64,000 nucleotides of DNA, taken from positions 299,539 through 363,538 of the forward strand of contig NZ_VOHC01000028.1 in the NCBI RefSeq assembly GCF_007859275.1, written 5' to 3'. Of this stretch, positions 1 to 8,095 are shown piece after piece. The notes below the pieces were generated by a model. The model saw nothing but the letters and a program-made list of their open reading frames with translations. It was not told where the DNA came from and ran no database searches. The position numbers were made by a program, and so were the translations under genes. The stretch is from Planomicrobium sp. CPCC 101079 (GTDB lineage Bacteria > Bacillota > Bacilli > Bacillales_A > Planococcaceae). Each line of letters starts with the position of its first letter. Position 1 is the first letter of the stretch.

Positions 1-168
1 AAACACTTGGAAGATACCGTTTCACCATTGAAAAACCACCGCGAAGAAATTCACCGCATTTCAGTGACGATCGTTGAAGATCCGATGGAACGCGACATTT
101 ACGAAACTTATGTGATCAATACGCAAAAAGCAAAATATAACGTAGACAAAGTTTTCTACAAAGACTAA
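1..168 (+). CDS. 3' end of an unidentified protein
   Basis: The window opens inside a reading frame that runs 55 codons to a TAA at 166-168. The visible C-terminus is charged (begins KHLEDTVSPLKNHREE, ends NVDKVFYKD) with no membrane segment or motif I recognise. An intrinsic terminator follows directly, which supports a real gene end. The function cannot be assigned from this fragment; the upstream sequence is outside the window. Confidence 0.6.
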   Translation, partial: KHLEDTVSPLKNHREEIHRISVTIVEDPMERDIYETYVINTQKAKYNVDKVFYKD

Positions 169-170
169 AA

Positions 171-199
171 AACGGGCTGCCATTGGCGCCCGTTTTTTC
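171..199. terminator. Bidirectional intrinsic terminator
   Basis: Stem AACGGGC/GCCCGTT with a T-run follows the first gene. It also lies at the 3' end of the convergent acetyltransferase gene, so it can serve both strands. Confidence 0.8.
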
Positions 200-200
200 T

Positions 201-623
201 TTATGTAGTCAATCGCTTTTCAAAATAGTGGAAACTGTGTCCAGCCGGATGATCTTCAATTATGCCAAATTCATTGAAGCCTAATTTTTTGTAGAGGCCT
301 GGTGCTTGAAAGCTGAAAGTTTCCACAATCATTAACCGGCAGCTTATTGAACGGGCATAAGCTTCTATTTGCTCCATTAATTGCCTAGCAATTCCCTGTC
401 CCCGTTCAGCCGCATCCACCCATAAAAAATCGATGTGCATATGCTGCCAGAAACTTGTGCCGGTCACGCCGCCGATAATGTCCCCATCATCGTTCCGAGC
501 GATGAAACTCACTTGTTCACTCGGTGATTTTATCGCATCTGACAAGCTCGCCATATTGTGTTCAATCACTTTTGAACGGATAAATTCGCGGTCTTCCTGA
601 ACTTCCTGTTTGTTGATTTTCAT
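201..623 (-). CDS. GNAT family N-acetyltransferase
   Basis: Small acetyl-CoA-dependent acetyltransferase of 140 residues with the GNAT fold. The acetyl-CoA pyrophosphate-binding loop is visible as RGQGIARQL in the middle of the protein, followed by the C-terminal GLYKKLGF segment typical of the family. I chose the ATG at 623 (MKINKQEV) because AAGGAG sits 7 nt upstream; an in-frame ATG at 653 also has a GGAGG run but with a long 12-nt gap, and would add ten mostly basic residues. It is a single-gene unit convergent with the gene to its left. The substrate (antibiotic, amine, peptide or other) cannot be told from the sequence. Confidence 0.85.
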   Translation of the reverse strand: MKINKQEVQEDREFIRSKVIEHNMASLSDAIKSPSEQVSFIARNDDGDIIGGVTGTSFWQHMHIDFLWVDAAERGQGIARQLMEQIEAYARSISCRLMIVETFSFQAPGLYKKLGFNEFGIIEDHPAGHSFHYFEKRLTT

Positions 624-762
624 CTGTTTGCTCCTTTCTTTTCGCTTCTTCATTTTCTCATGTGTCCTCCTCCTTGTGAATGGGGCTGTGGAATTCAGGT
701 TTTATTCGGCCGGCCAAAAGGGAATAACATCTTAATAAATTCTGTTTATTGGGGGAAATCAA

Positions 763-1620
763 ATGCAAGCTTATACAAAAGAATCATCCGATGGCCGGTG
801 CGAAAGCGAGTATGGCACTTTGCGCCGCGCTGTCCTATGCCCTCCCCGTTTCATGGAAATCAAAGAAGTGATCAACGATGTACAAGAAGCGTATAAAGAT
901 GAAAACATCAATAATGAAAAAGCGTTGGCCCAGCATGCTGCATTTGTGGAAGCATTGCAAAAAAACGGAGTCGAGACCACGCTGCTTGAGCCGGCCCCTC
1001 AGTTTCCTGAACAAGTTTTTACTCGGGATATCGGCTTTGCAATTGGCGAAAAAGTTTTTATTGGCGCCATGGCTTCAGAAATCCGTCAAGGCGAAGAAAA
1101 AATATTGCTAAACTGGCTTACAGGCCATCGCATCACTTGTGAACAGCTTTTCGGCGAGCCAATTGAAGGCGGCGACGTTCTCTTGGATCACAATAAGGCA
1201 TTTGTCGGCATCAGTTCACGGACATCCGAACAAGTCATTCAAGAGCTGCAGCGAAAATTGCCCGACCGCCGCATAATGCCGATTCCTTTCGACGAGAAAT
1301 ATTTGCACCTTGATTGCGTCTTTAATATTCTGTCTCCTACAGAAGCCCTCATCTATCCAGAAGCTTTGAGCTCCAAGACCATCAATCTGCTTGCCGAATC
1401 TTATGACTTGATCCGTGTGAGCAGCGAAGAGCAGTTTTCTCTCGGCGTGAACGTTTTGTCTATCGGAGAGAAGCGCGTTTTTAGCCAGCCGCAAAACGCG
1501 GGCGTCAATCGCCAGCTCGCCTCGCGCGGGTATCACGTGATTGAAGTCGACTTTTCGGAAATCATCAAATCTGGCGGCGCCTTTCGCTGCTGCACAATGC
1601 CGGTTGTCCGGGAACCTTAA
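763..1620 (+). CDS. DDAH/arginine deiminase-superfamily hydrolase (YkgA-like)
   Basis: A 285-residue guanidino-group-modifying enzyme. Family features in order: a FTRDIGF block near residue 87, the EGGDVLL motif near 126, HLDC containing the general-base His, and a C-terminal GGAFRCCTMP in which Cys276 (the Cys after Arg) is the expected nucleophile. The set matches the dimethylarginine dimethylaminohydrolase/amidinotransferase superfamily, and overall it resembles Bacillus YkgA. In such enzymes Cys attacks the guanidinium carbon and releases an amine and citrulline or an ornithine-type product. The start is an ATG behind GGGGA. It is monocistronic and ends at a strong terminator. Whether the substrate is dimethylarginine, arginine or another guanidine is unknown; rocF at 59 kb is the only other arginine gene in the window. 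Confidence 0.85.
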   Translation: MQAYTKESSDGRCESEYGTLRRAVLCPPRFMEIKEVINDVQEAYKDENINNEKALAQHAAFVEALQKNGVETTLLEPAPQFPEQVFTRDIGFAIGEKVFIGAMASEIRQGEEKILLNWLTGHRITCEQLFGEPIEGGDVLLDHNKAFVGISSRTSEQVIQELQRKLPDRRIMPIPFDEKYLHLDCVFNILSPTEALIYPEALSSKTINLLAESYDLIRVSSEEQFSLGVNVLSIGEKRVFSQPQNAGVNRQLASRGYHVIEVDFSEIIKSGGAFRCCTMPVVREP

Positions 1621-1657
1621 AAAAACCTGGCCCACTTTTGTGGGCCAGGTTTTTTAG
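1619..1657. terminator. Intrinsic terminator after DDAH-like gene
   Basis: AAAACCTGGCCCAC-TTTT-GTGGGCCAGGTTTTTT begins at the stop codon. The near-perfect stem with T-run on the plus strand and A-run on the other side suggests bidirectional use. Confidence 0.9.
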
Positions 1658-1686
1658 TCGATTGGATTTACTTTTCGAAATGGATA

Positions 1687-1738
1687 AAATACTTTCCGTT
1701 TTCTCTGAAATACTTTCTAAAATACGAAAATACTTTCC
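1687..1738. repeat. Three phased 11-bp direct repeats
   Basis: AAATACTTTC(C/T) occurs at 1687-1697, 1708-1718 and 1728-1738, that is with 21- and 20-bp periods, about two helical turns each. The repeats lie in the short convergent gap between the DDAH-like gene terminator and the 3' end of trpG. Such phasing is typical of protein-binding sites on one DNA face, but no promoter is evident here. Confidence 0.6.
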
Positions 1739-1750
1739 AATTCCCTTCCT

Positions 1751-2341
1751 TTACTTTACGCCAGCTTCCCGCTTCAATTCTGAAACAAAGCCCTTCAACA
1801 ATTTTACTCCATCCGGCGTGCCAATCGATTCCGGATGAAATTGCAAGCCAAACACAGGATAATCTCGGTGCTGGATTGCCATGATTGAATTATCATCCGT
1901 TGCAGCAGCTTGTACCTTGAAGCAATCCGGCAAAGTCGCTGCCTCAAGTACAAGAGAGTGATAGCGCATCGCCGGCAGTGGTTGCGGCAAATTGGAAAAC
2001 AGCCCTTCGTTTCGATGCTCCACGACCGACACTTTGCCGTGCCGAATAACGGGAGCTTGCACGACATTTCCTCCGAACGCCGCCCCCAGCAGCTGGTGTC
2101 CAAGGCAAATGCCGAGCAGCGGAATGGATTTGTAGGTTTCCTGGATGAGCCGGATGGACTCCGGCAATGCATCCGGATGCCCCGGACCTGGCGATAAAAT
2201 AATTGCTTCGGGTTTCTTTGCAAGAAGTTCTTCCACTGGGAGCTTGCCATAACGGACCACTTCCACTTCAACCCCCATCTCCGCAACTGCTTGGTAAATG
2301 TTGTACGTAAACGAATCGTAATGATCAATTAGTAAAATCAT
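1751..2341 (-). CDS. trpG: Anthranilate/4-amino-4-deoxychorismate synthase glutaminase subunit
   Basis: Class I glutamine amidotransferase of 196 residues that hydrolyses glutamine and passes ammonia to the chorismate-binding TrpE partner. Visible are the N-terminal DHYDSFTYN, the oxyanion segment SPGPGHP, the nucleophile Cys in GICLGHQ, and the His-Glu pair in QFHPES. The ATG overlaps the trpE stop codon as ATGA, so the two are translationally coupled. Such subunits often serve both tryptophan and folate synthesis (TrpG/PabA); the coupling to a T-box-controlled trpE argues for tryptophan as the main job. No trpD, C, F, B or A follows. Confidence 0.9.
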   Translation of the reverse strand: MILLIDHYDSFTYNIYQAVAEMGVEVEVVRYGKLPVEELLAKKPEAIILSPGPGHPDALPESIRLIQETYKSIPLLGICLGHQLLGAAFGGNVVQAPVIRHGKVSVVEHRNEGLFSNLPQPLPAMRYHSLVLEAATLPDCFKVQAAATDDNSIMAIQHRDYPVFGLQFHPESIGTPDGVKLLKGFVSELKREAGVK

Positions 2342-3678
2342 CCGAACACCTCCGTTAATGAGCGTGCTTTGTGGAGCGTTTCTTCGTATTCCGCCTGCGG
2401 ATCGGAATCATAGACGATGCCTGCTCCTGCCTGCACATGCACCTGTCCGTCTTTCATCACAAACGTCCGGATGGCGAGCGCGACATCCAAGTTGCCGTTA
2501 AACCCAAAATACCCGATGGCGCCTCCGTATACCCCGCGCCGCTCTTCTTCAAATTGCTGAATCAGCTGCATCGCCCGGACTTTCGGCGCGCCTGATACTG
2601 TACCGGCGGGCAAGCATGATACCAATGCATCAAGCGGATGCATTGCTCGGTTCAACTCGCCGGTCACTTCGGATACCAAGTGCATGACATGTTGATATCT
2701 TTCAATGGCCATGTATTTTGGAATGGCGACACTGCCGATTTCAGCGACGCGGCCGACGTCGTTGCGGCTAAGATCGACCAGCATTTGGTGTTCTGCCTGC
2801 TCTTTTTCATCATTCGCCAATTCAGTCGCCAGCATATCATCTTCCGCTTCCGTCTTTCCGCGCTTGCGCGTTCCGGCAATCGGATTGGTCACCATCCCAC
2901 CATCACGGATTGTCAATAAGCTCTCAGGAGATGCACCCACGACTGTGTACTCATCAAATTCAACAAAAAATTGATACGGCGATGGATTCTGCTTGCGCAA
3001 TTTGCGGTACAGCGTGAAGGCATCTCCTTTATAAGAAGCCGATAAACGCTGCGACAGCACCAATTGAAACACGTCCCCTTTGCGGATGTGGTCTTTCGCC
3101 TGCTCCACTTGGGCGCGGAACTTGGCCGCATCGGTTTTCGATTGGAATTGCAGCGGCTGCTGCTCATCGAATCCTATCGTCTTTTCAGGCATACTGAGTT
3201 CTTGTTCAATCTGGTCCAACTTATCTTCAAACGAAATGATCGTGACGTCGTTCTTTACATGATCAAATACGACAAGAGTCTCGTATAGGTGCAAATGAAG
3301 ATCCGGCATTTGCAGGCTGTTCTTTCTCGGTGCATCCACCGGTTCATAAGCTTGAATGGCATCATAGCCGATATAGCCGAGCGCGCCTCCTGTAAACGGC
3401 AGCCCTTCTACTTGCGCCTCGTACTTCGGCATCCGGCTCTTCAACAGCTCCAGCGGTTTGCCGGCAAGTTCTGCCTTGCCGCCCGTCCGATAATCCACTT
3501 CGACCAAGCTGTTTCCCTCGCCGATAAAACTTTTTGATGGATCCGCACCGATAAATGAATACCGTCCGGAAGCCGTCGTTTTCAGTGAACTTTCCAACAA
3601 GCATTTCCGAGGCCCCGTCAGCCGATTAAATACTGCAATCGGCGTCAATGAATCTCCATTAATTTTCCTCATCTTCAT
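2338..3678 (-). CDS. trpE: Anthranilate synthase component I
   Basis: Chorismate-using enzyme of 446 residues, the first committed step to tryptophan. The C-terminal chorismate-binding domain shows the family signatures GTRKRG, DLSRNDVG, HLVSEVTG and CLPAGTVSGAPK. The N-terminal region is shorter than in some TrpE proteins. PabB (aminodeoxychorismate synthase) is the close alternative on protein features alone, but the Trp-specific T-box in the leader strongly favours TrpE. The ATG at 3678 has AAGGAG ten nt upstream, just after the leader terminator. The gene overlaps trpG by four bases. Confidence 0.9.
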   Translation of the reverse strand: MKMRKINGDSLTPIAVFNRLTGPRKCLLESSLKTTASGRYSFIGADPSKSFIGEGNSLVEVDYRTGGKAELAGKPLELLKSRMPKYEAQVEGLPFTGGALGYIGYDAIQAYEPVDAPRKNSLQMPDLHLHLYETLVVFDHVKNDVTIISFEDKLDQIEQELSMPEKTIGFDEQQPLQFQSKTDAAKFRAQVEQAKDHIRKGDVFQLVLSQRLSASYKGDAFTLYRKLRKQNPSPYQFFVEFDEYTVVGASPESLLTIRDGGMVTNPIAGTRKRGKTEAEDDMLATELANDEKEQAEHQMLVDLSRNDVGRVAEIGSVAIPKYMAIERYQHVMHLVSEVTGELNRAMHPLDALVSCLPAGTVSGAPKVRAMQLIQQFEEERRGVYGGAIGYFGFNGNLDVALAIRTFVMKDGQVHVQAGAGIVYDSDPQAEYEETLHKARSLTEVFG

Positions 3679-3710
3679 CTCTGCTCATCTCCTTATCACT
3701 CGCTGGACAA

Positions 3711-3756
3711 TAAAAAAGTCCCCTGCCAGGAACAGAAACATTCCTTAGCAGAGGAC
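3711..3756 (-). terminator. T-box leader terminator
   Basis: On the minus strand GTCCTCTGC...GCAGGGGAC forms a long hairpin (3718-3756) followed by TTTTTT at 3712-3717. It sits between the T-box sequence and the trpE ribosome binding site, as expected for the terminator that uncharged tRNA-Trp disrupts. Confidence 0.9.
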
Positions 3757-4030
3757 GGATTGACCGCGGTACCACCTCACGTTAAAGCTGACACAGCTTT
3801 CCCTTGATCCCCAGTAACGCGGGGTGACGAATTCCGCTAATCAACGTTCACGGAATCTCTCATAAGCCCATTCACGCATATTCCCCGCCAGTTCCCACCC
3901 GCCACTGGCTCTCTTTGAGAGGTTGATGATGCGCTACTCTTCTTATTCAGCGATTTGCTCAGCTATGCTCAACTCAACTAGACTATGGCGATGCCGCTCC
4001 CGGCACCTCTACCATCCGTCCAAAAAGGTT
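3711..4030 (-). ncRNA. Tryptophan-specific T-box riboswitch of trpEG
   Basis: The 320-nt leader carries the hallmark T-box sequence AGGTGGTACCGCGG at 3764-3777 (minus strand), a stem I region with GAAGAGTAGC and a GNUG-like AGAGAGCC segment, and a specifier context TGAA-TGG-GCTTATGAG. The TGG at 3868-3870 is the Trp codon. The leader terminator lies downstream. Uncharged tRNA-Trp is expected to pair with UGG and with the T-box bulge, forming the antiterminator and switching on trpE-trpG. Boundaries are approximate. Confidence 0.93.
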
Positions 4031-4036
4031 GAACCC

Positions 4037-4065
4037 ATCTTATGCGATATCGCGCAACTTGTCAA
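4037..4065 (-). promoter_or_regulatory. SigA promoter of the trpEG T-box operon
   Basis: Minus-strand TTGACA (4060-4065), a 17-nt spacer, and TAAGAT (4037-4042). Near-consensus; transcription would begin near 4030, right before the T-box leader. Confidence 0.85.
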
Positions 4066-4092
4066 TAGAATTATTTTAGTTATTCGATAATT

Positions 4093-4122
4093 TTGTCTTT
4101 AGGTGCATCTATAAGGTATTCT
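4093..4122 (+). promoter_or_regulatory. Possible promoter of the sugar ABC operon
   Basis: TTGTCT (4093-4098), 18-nt spacer, TATTCT (4117-4122), about 43 bp before the lipoprotein start. A modest match, divergent from the trpEG promoter only 28 bp away. I see no catabolite-repression (cre) site. Confidence 0.4.
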
Positions 4123-4164
4123 AGGTATGAGGGGAAGTTTCAAAAAAGACGAGGAGGAACAAAG

Positions 4165-5424
4165 ATGAAAAAAAAGTATTCTTCTGTGGTGCTTACACTC
4201 TTAGCCGTACTATTGATTCTTTCTGGATGTGCCGGCGAAAGCACCAGCAACAGCAGCAGTGAAGGCGGGTCAAAAACGCAAATCAACTTTATGCACTGGC
4301 GTGGTGAAGACAAGGCCGTATTAGACGAAATCATTGCTGAATTTGAAAAAGAAAATCCAGACATTGCAGTTGAAATGACCATTTATCCATCCGACCAATA
4401 CATGGCGACTGCCCAACGTATGCTCCAGGAAGGTTCAACTGGAGATGTTTTTGCGTCATTTCCTGGTTCCCAATTTGAATCACTTCAAAGCGCCGGAGTC
4501 TTTGAAGATTTAAGCGGAGAAGCATTTGTTTCTAACTTTGATGAAAACTTAATCAGCGTAGGTCAGCAAGACGGCAAACAGCTGGCTCTGCCCTATCAGC
4601 TAGTTTTCAATATGCCAATCTACAACAAAGCGATGTTTGAAGAACTGGGCCTCGAAGTTCCAAAAAGCTGGTCTGAGTTCCAAGCGCTTTGTGACACTTT
4701 GCTTGAAAATGGCATTACCCCTATCGCTTTCCCGGGAGCGGATATTGGACCAAACCAATTTATGAACAGTATGATGATGAATAATGCTCCTGATGAAGAA
4801 ATCTTTGCTAAATTGCAAAGCGGCGAAGAACAATTGACCAACGAATGGTGGGTCAAAACGCTAGAAGATTTCCAGTTGCTTGAACAAAAAGGATATATCC
4901 AAGAAAATGCACTAGGTACGAACCAAGATGCGGCAATGCAAATGGTAGCGAGTGAAGAAGCAGCGATGCTTGCAACAGGATCTTACCATATGGCTTCTCT
5001 TATTGGTTTGAATCCGGATCTTGAATTGGATTTGCTTGCCCCTATCACAGTGGAAGAAAGCGAAGCCCAATATGAGGGCATCAACACAGCGACATTCATG
5101 CTTGCTGTCAACAGCAATTCCGAGAAAAAAGAGCAAGCGAAAAAGTTCATCGAATTTCTCAGCCAACCGGAAAATGCATCGAAATATGCCAATGAAACCG
5201 GTCAGCATTTGACAGTTAAAGACGTCAATTATGAAACTGAAGAGCTGAAAAATACGGCATACTGGATCGACGAAAGAAAAACGAGATTCCAACCTCGCTT
5301 TTTAATCACAAATGCTCAAGTTGAAGATGCTGTACTCAGCTCGATTGAAGACGTATTGGGCGGAGCAGACCCAATGGATGCAGCAAAAGCTGCCCAGAAA
5401 ATCGTAGACGAAAACAGGGAATGA
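4165..5424 (+). CDS. ABC transporter sugar-binding lipoprotein
   Basis: Extracytoplasmic solute-binding protein (family 1, maltose/multiple-sugar type), 419 residues. A lipoprotein signal ends in the lipobox LSGC near residue 22, so the mature protein is anchored by a lipidated Cys, followed by a Ser/Asn-rich linker. The body has the typical cluster: INFMHWRG, a P..W.EF hinge motif (PKSWSEFQALCDTL) and MLATGSYHM. The ATG at 4165 follows GAGGAGG; an upstream in-frame start would bury the signal peptide. It is the first gene of a three-gene importer with two permeases. The ligand is probably an oligosaccharide or glycoside, but no catabolic gene or regulator is nearby to identify it. Confidence 0.9.
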   Translation: MKKKYSSVVLTLLAVLLILSGCAGESTSNSSSEGGSKTQINFMHWRGEDKAVLDEIIAEFEKENPDIAVEMTIYPSDQYMATAQRMLQEGSTGDVFASFPGSQFESLQSAGVFEDLSGEAFVSNFDENLISVGQQDGKQLALPYQLVFNMPIYNKAMFEELGLEVPKSWSEFQALCDTLLENGITPIAFPGADIGPNQFMNSMMMNNAPDEEIFAKLQSGEEQLTNEWWVKTLEDFQLLEQKGYIQENALGTNQDAAMQMVASEEAAMLATGSYHMASLIGLNPDLELDLLAPITVEESEAQYEGINTATFMLAVNSNSEKKEQAKKFIEFLSQPENASKYANETGQHLTVKDVNYETEELKNTAYWIDERKTRFQPRFLITNAQVEDAVLSSIEDVLGGADPMDAAKAAQKIVDENRE

Positions 5425-5428
5425 TTGC

Positions 5429-6304
5429 ATGAAAATTTCAAAATCCATCTATTTATTTTTTATCCCAGGGTTTATCCTTTATAGTATTTTCTTTATCTAC
5501 CCGACCTTAAGTGCGTTGTTTTATTCATTCACAAACTGGGACGGATTCAGTCCGTCTTTCCAGTTTGTCGGTTTGGATAACTACAGCCGCGCATTTACAG
5601 GAGATTCTATTTTTATAAAATCTATTGGAAATAACTTGCAATTCATGTTGGTTGTAGTGATTCTCCAAACAATGGTAGCCCTTGCCTTTGCGTTGATTGT
5701 CCTGAAAAATACCAAAACAACGATTTTTTTGCGGGCACTGTACTTTTTCCCGACAATTTTGTCGTCTGTTTCGGTTGCATTCATTTGGTCGTTCATCTAC
5801 GACCCTTCGCTTGGTATTTTGAACCAGCTCCTAGAGTTGGCAGGGCTTGGTTTCTTGGCTCAAAACTGGCTTGGGAACGCTGATATGGCCATCTATTCAT
5901 TAGCAATAACACAAGTCTGGTTCCATGCTGGACAAATGCTAATCATCTTTGTAGCAGGGTTGCAAGCTATCCCGCAAGATTTGTATGAGGTAGCGAAAAT
6001 CGAAGGAGCAAGCAAATGGCAGACGTTTAGAAAAGTGACTTGGCCGCTGCTTGCCCCTTCCGCTACAATTGTTGTGGCGTATACGACCATTCAATCGTTC
6101 AAGGCCTTTGACTTGGTCTTTGCCATGACTCGCGGCGGTCCAAACAACTCAACGGAAATCATCGCTACGTATATCTATGAGGTGGCCTTCCGTGGCTTTC
6201 AATTTGGTTATGCAAGCGCCATTTCTGTTATATTCATGGTCATCATTGCCATTATTACATTTTTACAATTCAAGGCACTGCGATCGGACCGCATATCTTA
6301 TTAG
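5429..6304 (+). CDS. Sugar ABC transporter permease (MalF/UgpA type)
   Basis: Inner-membrane permease of 291 residues with six predicted hydrophobic segments. The cytoplasmic EAA loop that docks the ATPase is seen as EGASKWQTFRKVTWPLL near residue 195, and a conserved RGGPNNST segment follows. It starts 4 nt after the binding-protein stop, so it is co-translated. With the next gene it should form the heterodimeric channel of an importer. No ATPase is encoded here; in Bacillales such systems commonly borrow a shared MsmX-type ATPase. Confidence 0.9.
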   Translation: MKISKSIYLFFIPGFILYSIFFIYPTLSALFYSFTNWDGFSPSFQFVGLDNYSRAFTGDSIFIKSIGNNLQFMLVVVILQTMVALAFALIVLKNTKTTIFLRALYFFPTILSSVSVAFIWSFIYDPSLGILNQLLELAGLGFLAQNWLGNADMAIYSLAITQVWFHAGQMLIIFVAGLQAIPQDLYEVAKIEGASKWQTFRKVTWPLLAPSATIVVAYTTIQSFKAFDLVFAMTRGGPNNSTEIIATYIYEVAFRGFQFGYASAISVIFMVIIAIITFLQFKALRSDRISY

Positions 6305-6322
6305 TGAAAGGAGGACAACAAT

Positions 6323-7132
6323 GTGCTTTTCCGAAAATTCTCTCTTGCCGTCTATGCATTGTTGATCTTAATTCCGTTGCTGGTCGTTGTGCTGACTTCC
6401 GTTAAGACACTTCAGCAAACGTTCGCCAACCCACTAGGAATTCCAGAGGGCGGACTGCAATTCAATAACTACGTCAACATTTTCCAGGAACAGACGATGG
6501 CGGGCTATTTTATGAACAGTTCCATCGTCACGTTATTTTCCGTTTCGCTCACGCTGCTTTTTGCAGCTATGATCGCTTACGGCATTACCCGGCTCAACAA
6601 TTGGTTTGGCAATCTTTTGTTCTTGTTATTTACTTTGGGGATGATGGTTCCAGCGCAAGTAAGCATGGTTCCTCTTTACTCATTAATGCTTGATCTAAAT
6701 TTGACGAATAGCCTAGTCGGGCTGATTCTCGTCAACATCGCGACAACGCTTCCGATTGCAGTCTTTATCTTGACAGGCTTTATGAAGACACTGCCGAAAG
6801 AATTGTTCGAAGCTTCAACAATGGACGGGGCGGGTAATTGGAAAGTGTTTACGACTATCGTCGTCCCATTATCCTTGCCATCTTTATCGGCAACTGCCAT
6901 TTTCCTGTTCGTGATGCACTGGAACGATTTGCTGTATCCGCTCTTGTTCATCACGGACAACGCGTATAAAACCTTGCCGCTTGCTTTGCTTGAATTCCAA
7001 GGGCAATACGCCACCAACTATCCGATGCTTTTCACAGGAGTTATCATTGCTTCGGCCCCGATGGTCGTTGCATACATTTTCCTTCAACGGTTCTTTGTCG
7101 CCGGCATAACTGCAGGCGCAGTAAAAGGCTAG
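6323..7132 (+). CDS. Sugar ABC transporter permease (MalG/UgpE type)
   Basis: Second permease, 269 residues, six hydrophobic segments, with the EAA loop EASTMDGAGNWKVFTTIVVP. The start must be the GTG at 6323: AAAGGAGG lies 9 nt upstream and the frame reads LFRKFSLAV into the first membrane span. An ATG at 6321 overlaps it out of frame and would stop after 14 codons. It is the last gene of the operon, followed by a strong terminator. Confidence 0.88.
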   Translation: MLFRKFSLAVYALLILIPLLVVVLTSVKTLQQTFANPLGIPEGGLQFNNYVNIFQEQTMAGYFMNSSIVTLFSVSLTLLFAAMIAYGITRLNNWFGNLLFLLFTLGMMVPAQVSMVPLYSLMLDLNLTNSLVGLILVNIATTLPIAVFILTGFMKTLPKELFEASTMDGAGNWKVFTTIVVPLSLPSLSATAIFLFVMHWNDLLYPLLFITDNAYKTLPLALLEFQGQYATNYPMLFTGVIIASAPMVVAYIFLQRFFVAGITAGAVKG

Positions 7133-7136
7133 ACAA

Positions 7137-7182
7137 AAAGCTGATGTCCCGCTCTTGCCAAAGCGGAACATCAGCTTTTTTT
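7137..7182. terminator. Bidirectional intrinsic terminator
   Basis: AAAGCTGATGTCCCGCT pairs with AGCGGAACATCAGCTTT with T-runs both ways. It ends the sugar ABC operon and the convergent small membrane-protein gene. Confidence 0.9.
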
Positions 7183-7183
7183 G

Positions 7184-7615
7184 TTACCACAATACCGGTT
7201 TATCCACCATGAACCAAAGCATCAACAGCAGGAGAAAAATATAAATCCATAAAGACCGGTTTAATTTTTTGACGAGCACAGCTTGATCGGCCTCCGCTTC
7301 ATCAAACTTCCGCAACACCGGCGTAAAGGCGCGGGCCAGGAAAAAAATCGATGCAAACATGACCGCCAGCGTCAAAACAACCCATGAAGCCGACCATTGC
7401 CATGCGCTTTGCCAGATCAGCAAAGCGCCGCTGGCCACTAAAACATGTCCAGCATGTTTAACGAGGCGGGTAGCTGATTTAAAAGTAGCTATGTGCGCAT
7501 GCAGAACTTCACCTCGTGCCGACTCCATCCGCTTAACCAGCGGAACCAGTACAAAAAAAGGACCGATTGATAAAACAGCACTCATAGTGTGAGCGTATAA
7601 GAGAATAGAGTACAT
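7184..7615 (-). CDS. Four-helix membrane protein, DUF2269-like
   Basis: A 143-residue integral membrane protein with four hydrophobic segments (about residues 5-25, 50-70, 75-95 and 120-140). His residues in the first helix (LLYAHTMSAV) and in the second (LVKHAGHVLV) recall the DUF2269 family, but I hold that only loosely. It ends at the shared terminator and lies 6 nt downstream of the ASCH-domain gene, so the two are probably cotranscribed. Function unknown. Confidence 0.7.
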   Translation of the reverse strand: MYSILLYAHTMSAVLSIGPFFVLVPLVKRMESARGEVLHAHIATFKSATRLVKHAGHVLVASGALLIWQSAWQWSASWVVLTLAVMFASIFFLARAFTPVLRKFDEAEADQAVLVKKLNRSLWIYIFLLLLMLWFMVDKPVLW

Positions 7616-7621
7616 CGCTTA

Positions 7622-7993
7622 CTACTCTCCGGATACCGGACTGAATTCATGGACCCAAACGTTCATATCCGATGTCCATGGCATGCCCGGATGAAACGAC
7701 AAAATCGTTTGCTTATATGCTTCAACGCTGTCATAGCCTTCCTGCATCGCCATTTTGTCCGTCAGTTCACCGAGAGTTTGGCGATAGACGCGCTCTACTT
7801 TGAACGTTTGCCCTTCAAGAACCATAATTTCCCCGGCATCCGCATACCGGCCGTTGCGCCGGGTCGCTGTTTTCTTGCCAGCTAATACTTTTTCTACATC
7901 TCTTTTATTCGTGACCAATCGCTCGATGCTGCATGTTTTTGGCGGCAGCCCGCTATTTAACGTTTCTGTCATTGCTTTACCCAACCTTTCCAT
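7622..7993 (-). CDS. ASCH-domain (PUA-like) protein
   Basis: A 123-residue protein whose segment TNKRDVEKVLAGKKTATRRNGRYADAGE matches the start of ASCH domains, PUA-like folds thought to bind RNA or nucleotides; a VWVHEF strand closes the domain. The start could be the ATG at 7993 or one seven codons later at 7972; neither has a strong ribosome binding site. It is upstream of and close to the membrane-protein gene. Its ligand is unknown. Confidence 0.8.
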   Translation of the reverse strand: MERLGKAMTETLNSGLPPKTCSIERLVTNKRDVEKVLAGKKTATRRNGRYADAGEIMVLEGQTFKVERVYRQTLGELTDKMAMQEGYDSVEAYKQTILSFHPGMPWTSDMNVWVHEFSPVSGE

Positions 7994-8095
7994 AATCCCT
8001 TTAACATTATAGCGAAAAATTGCATCTACTTGGCTCTTTCTTATAGTGAAAAAGGATTCTATCGAACTTTAAGCGAATAAACAAAAAGAATCGAT

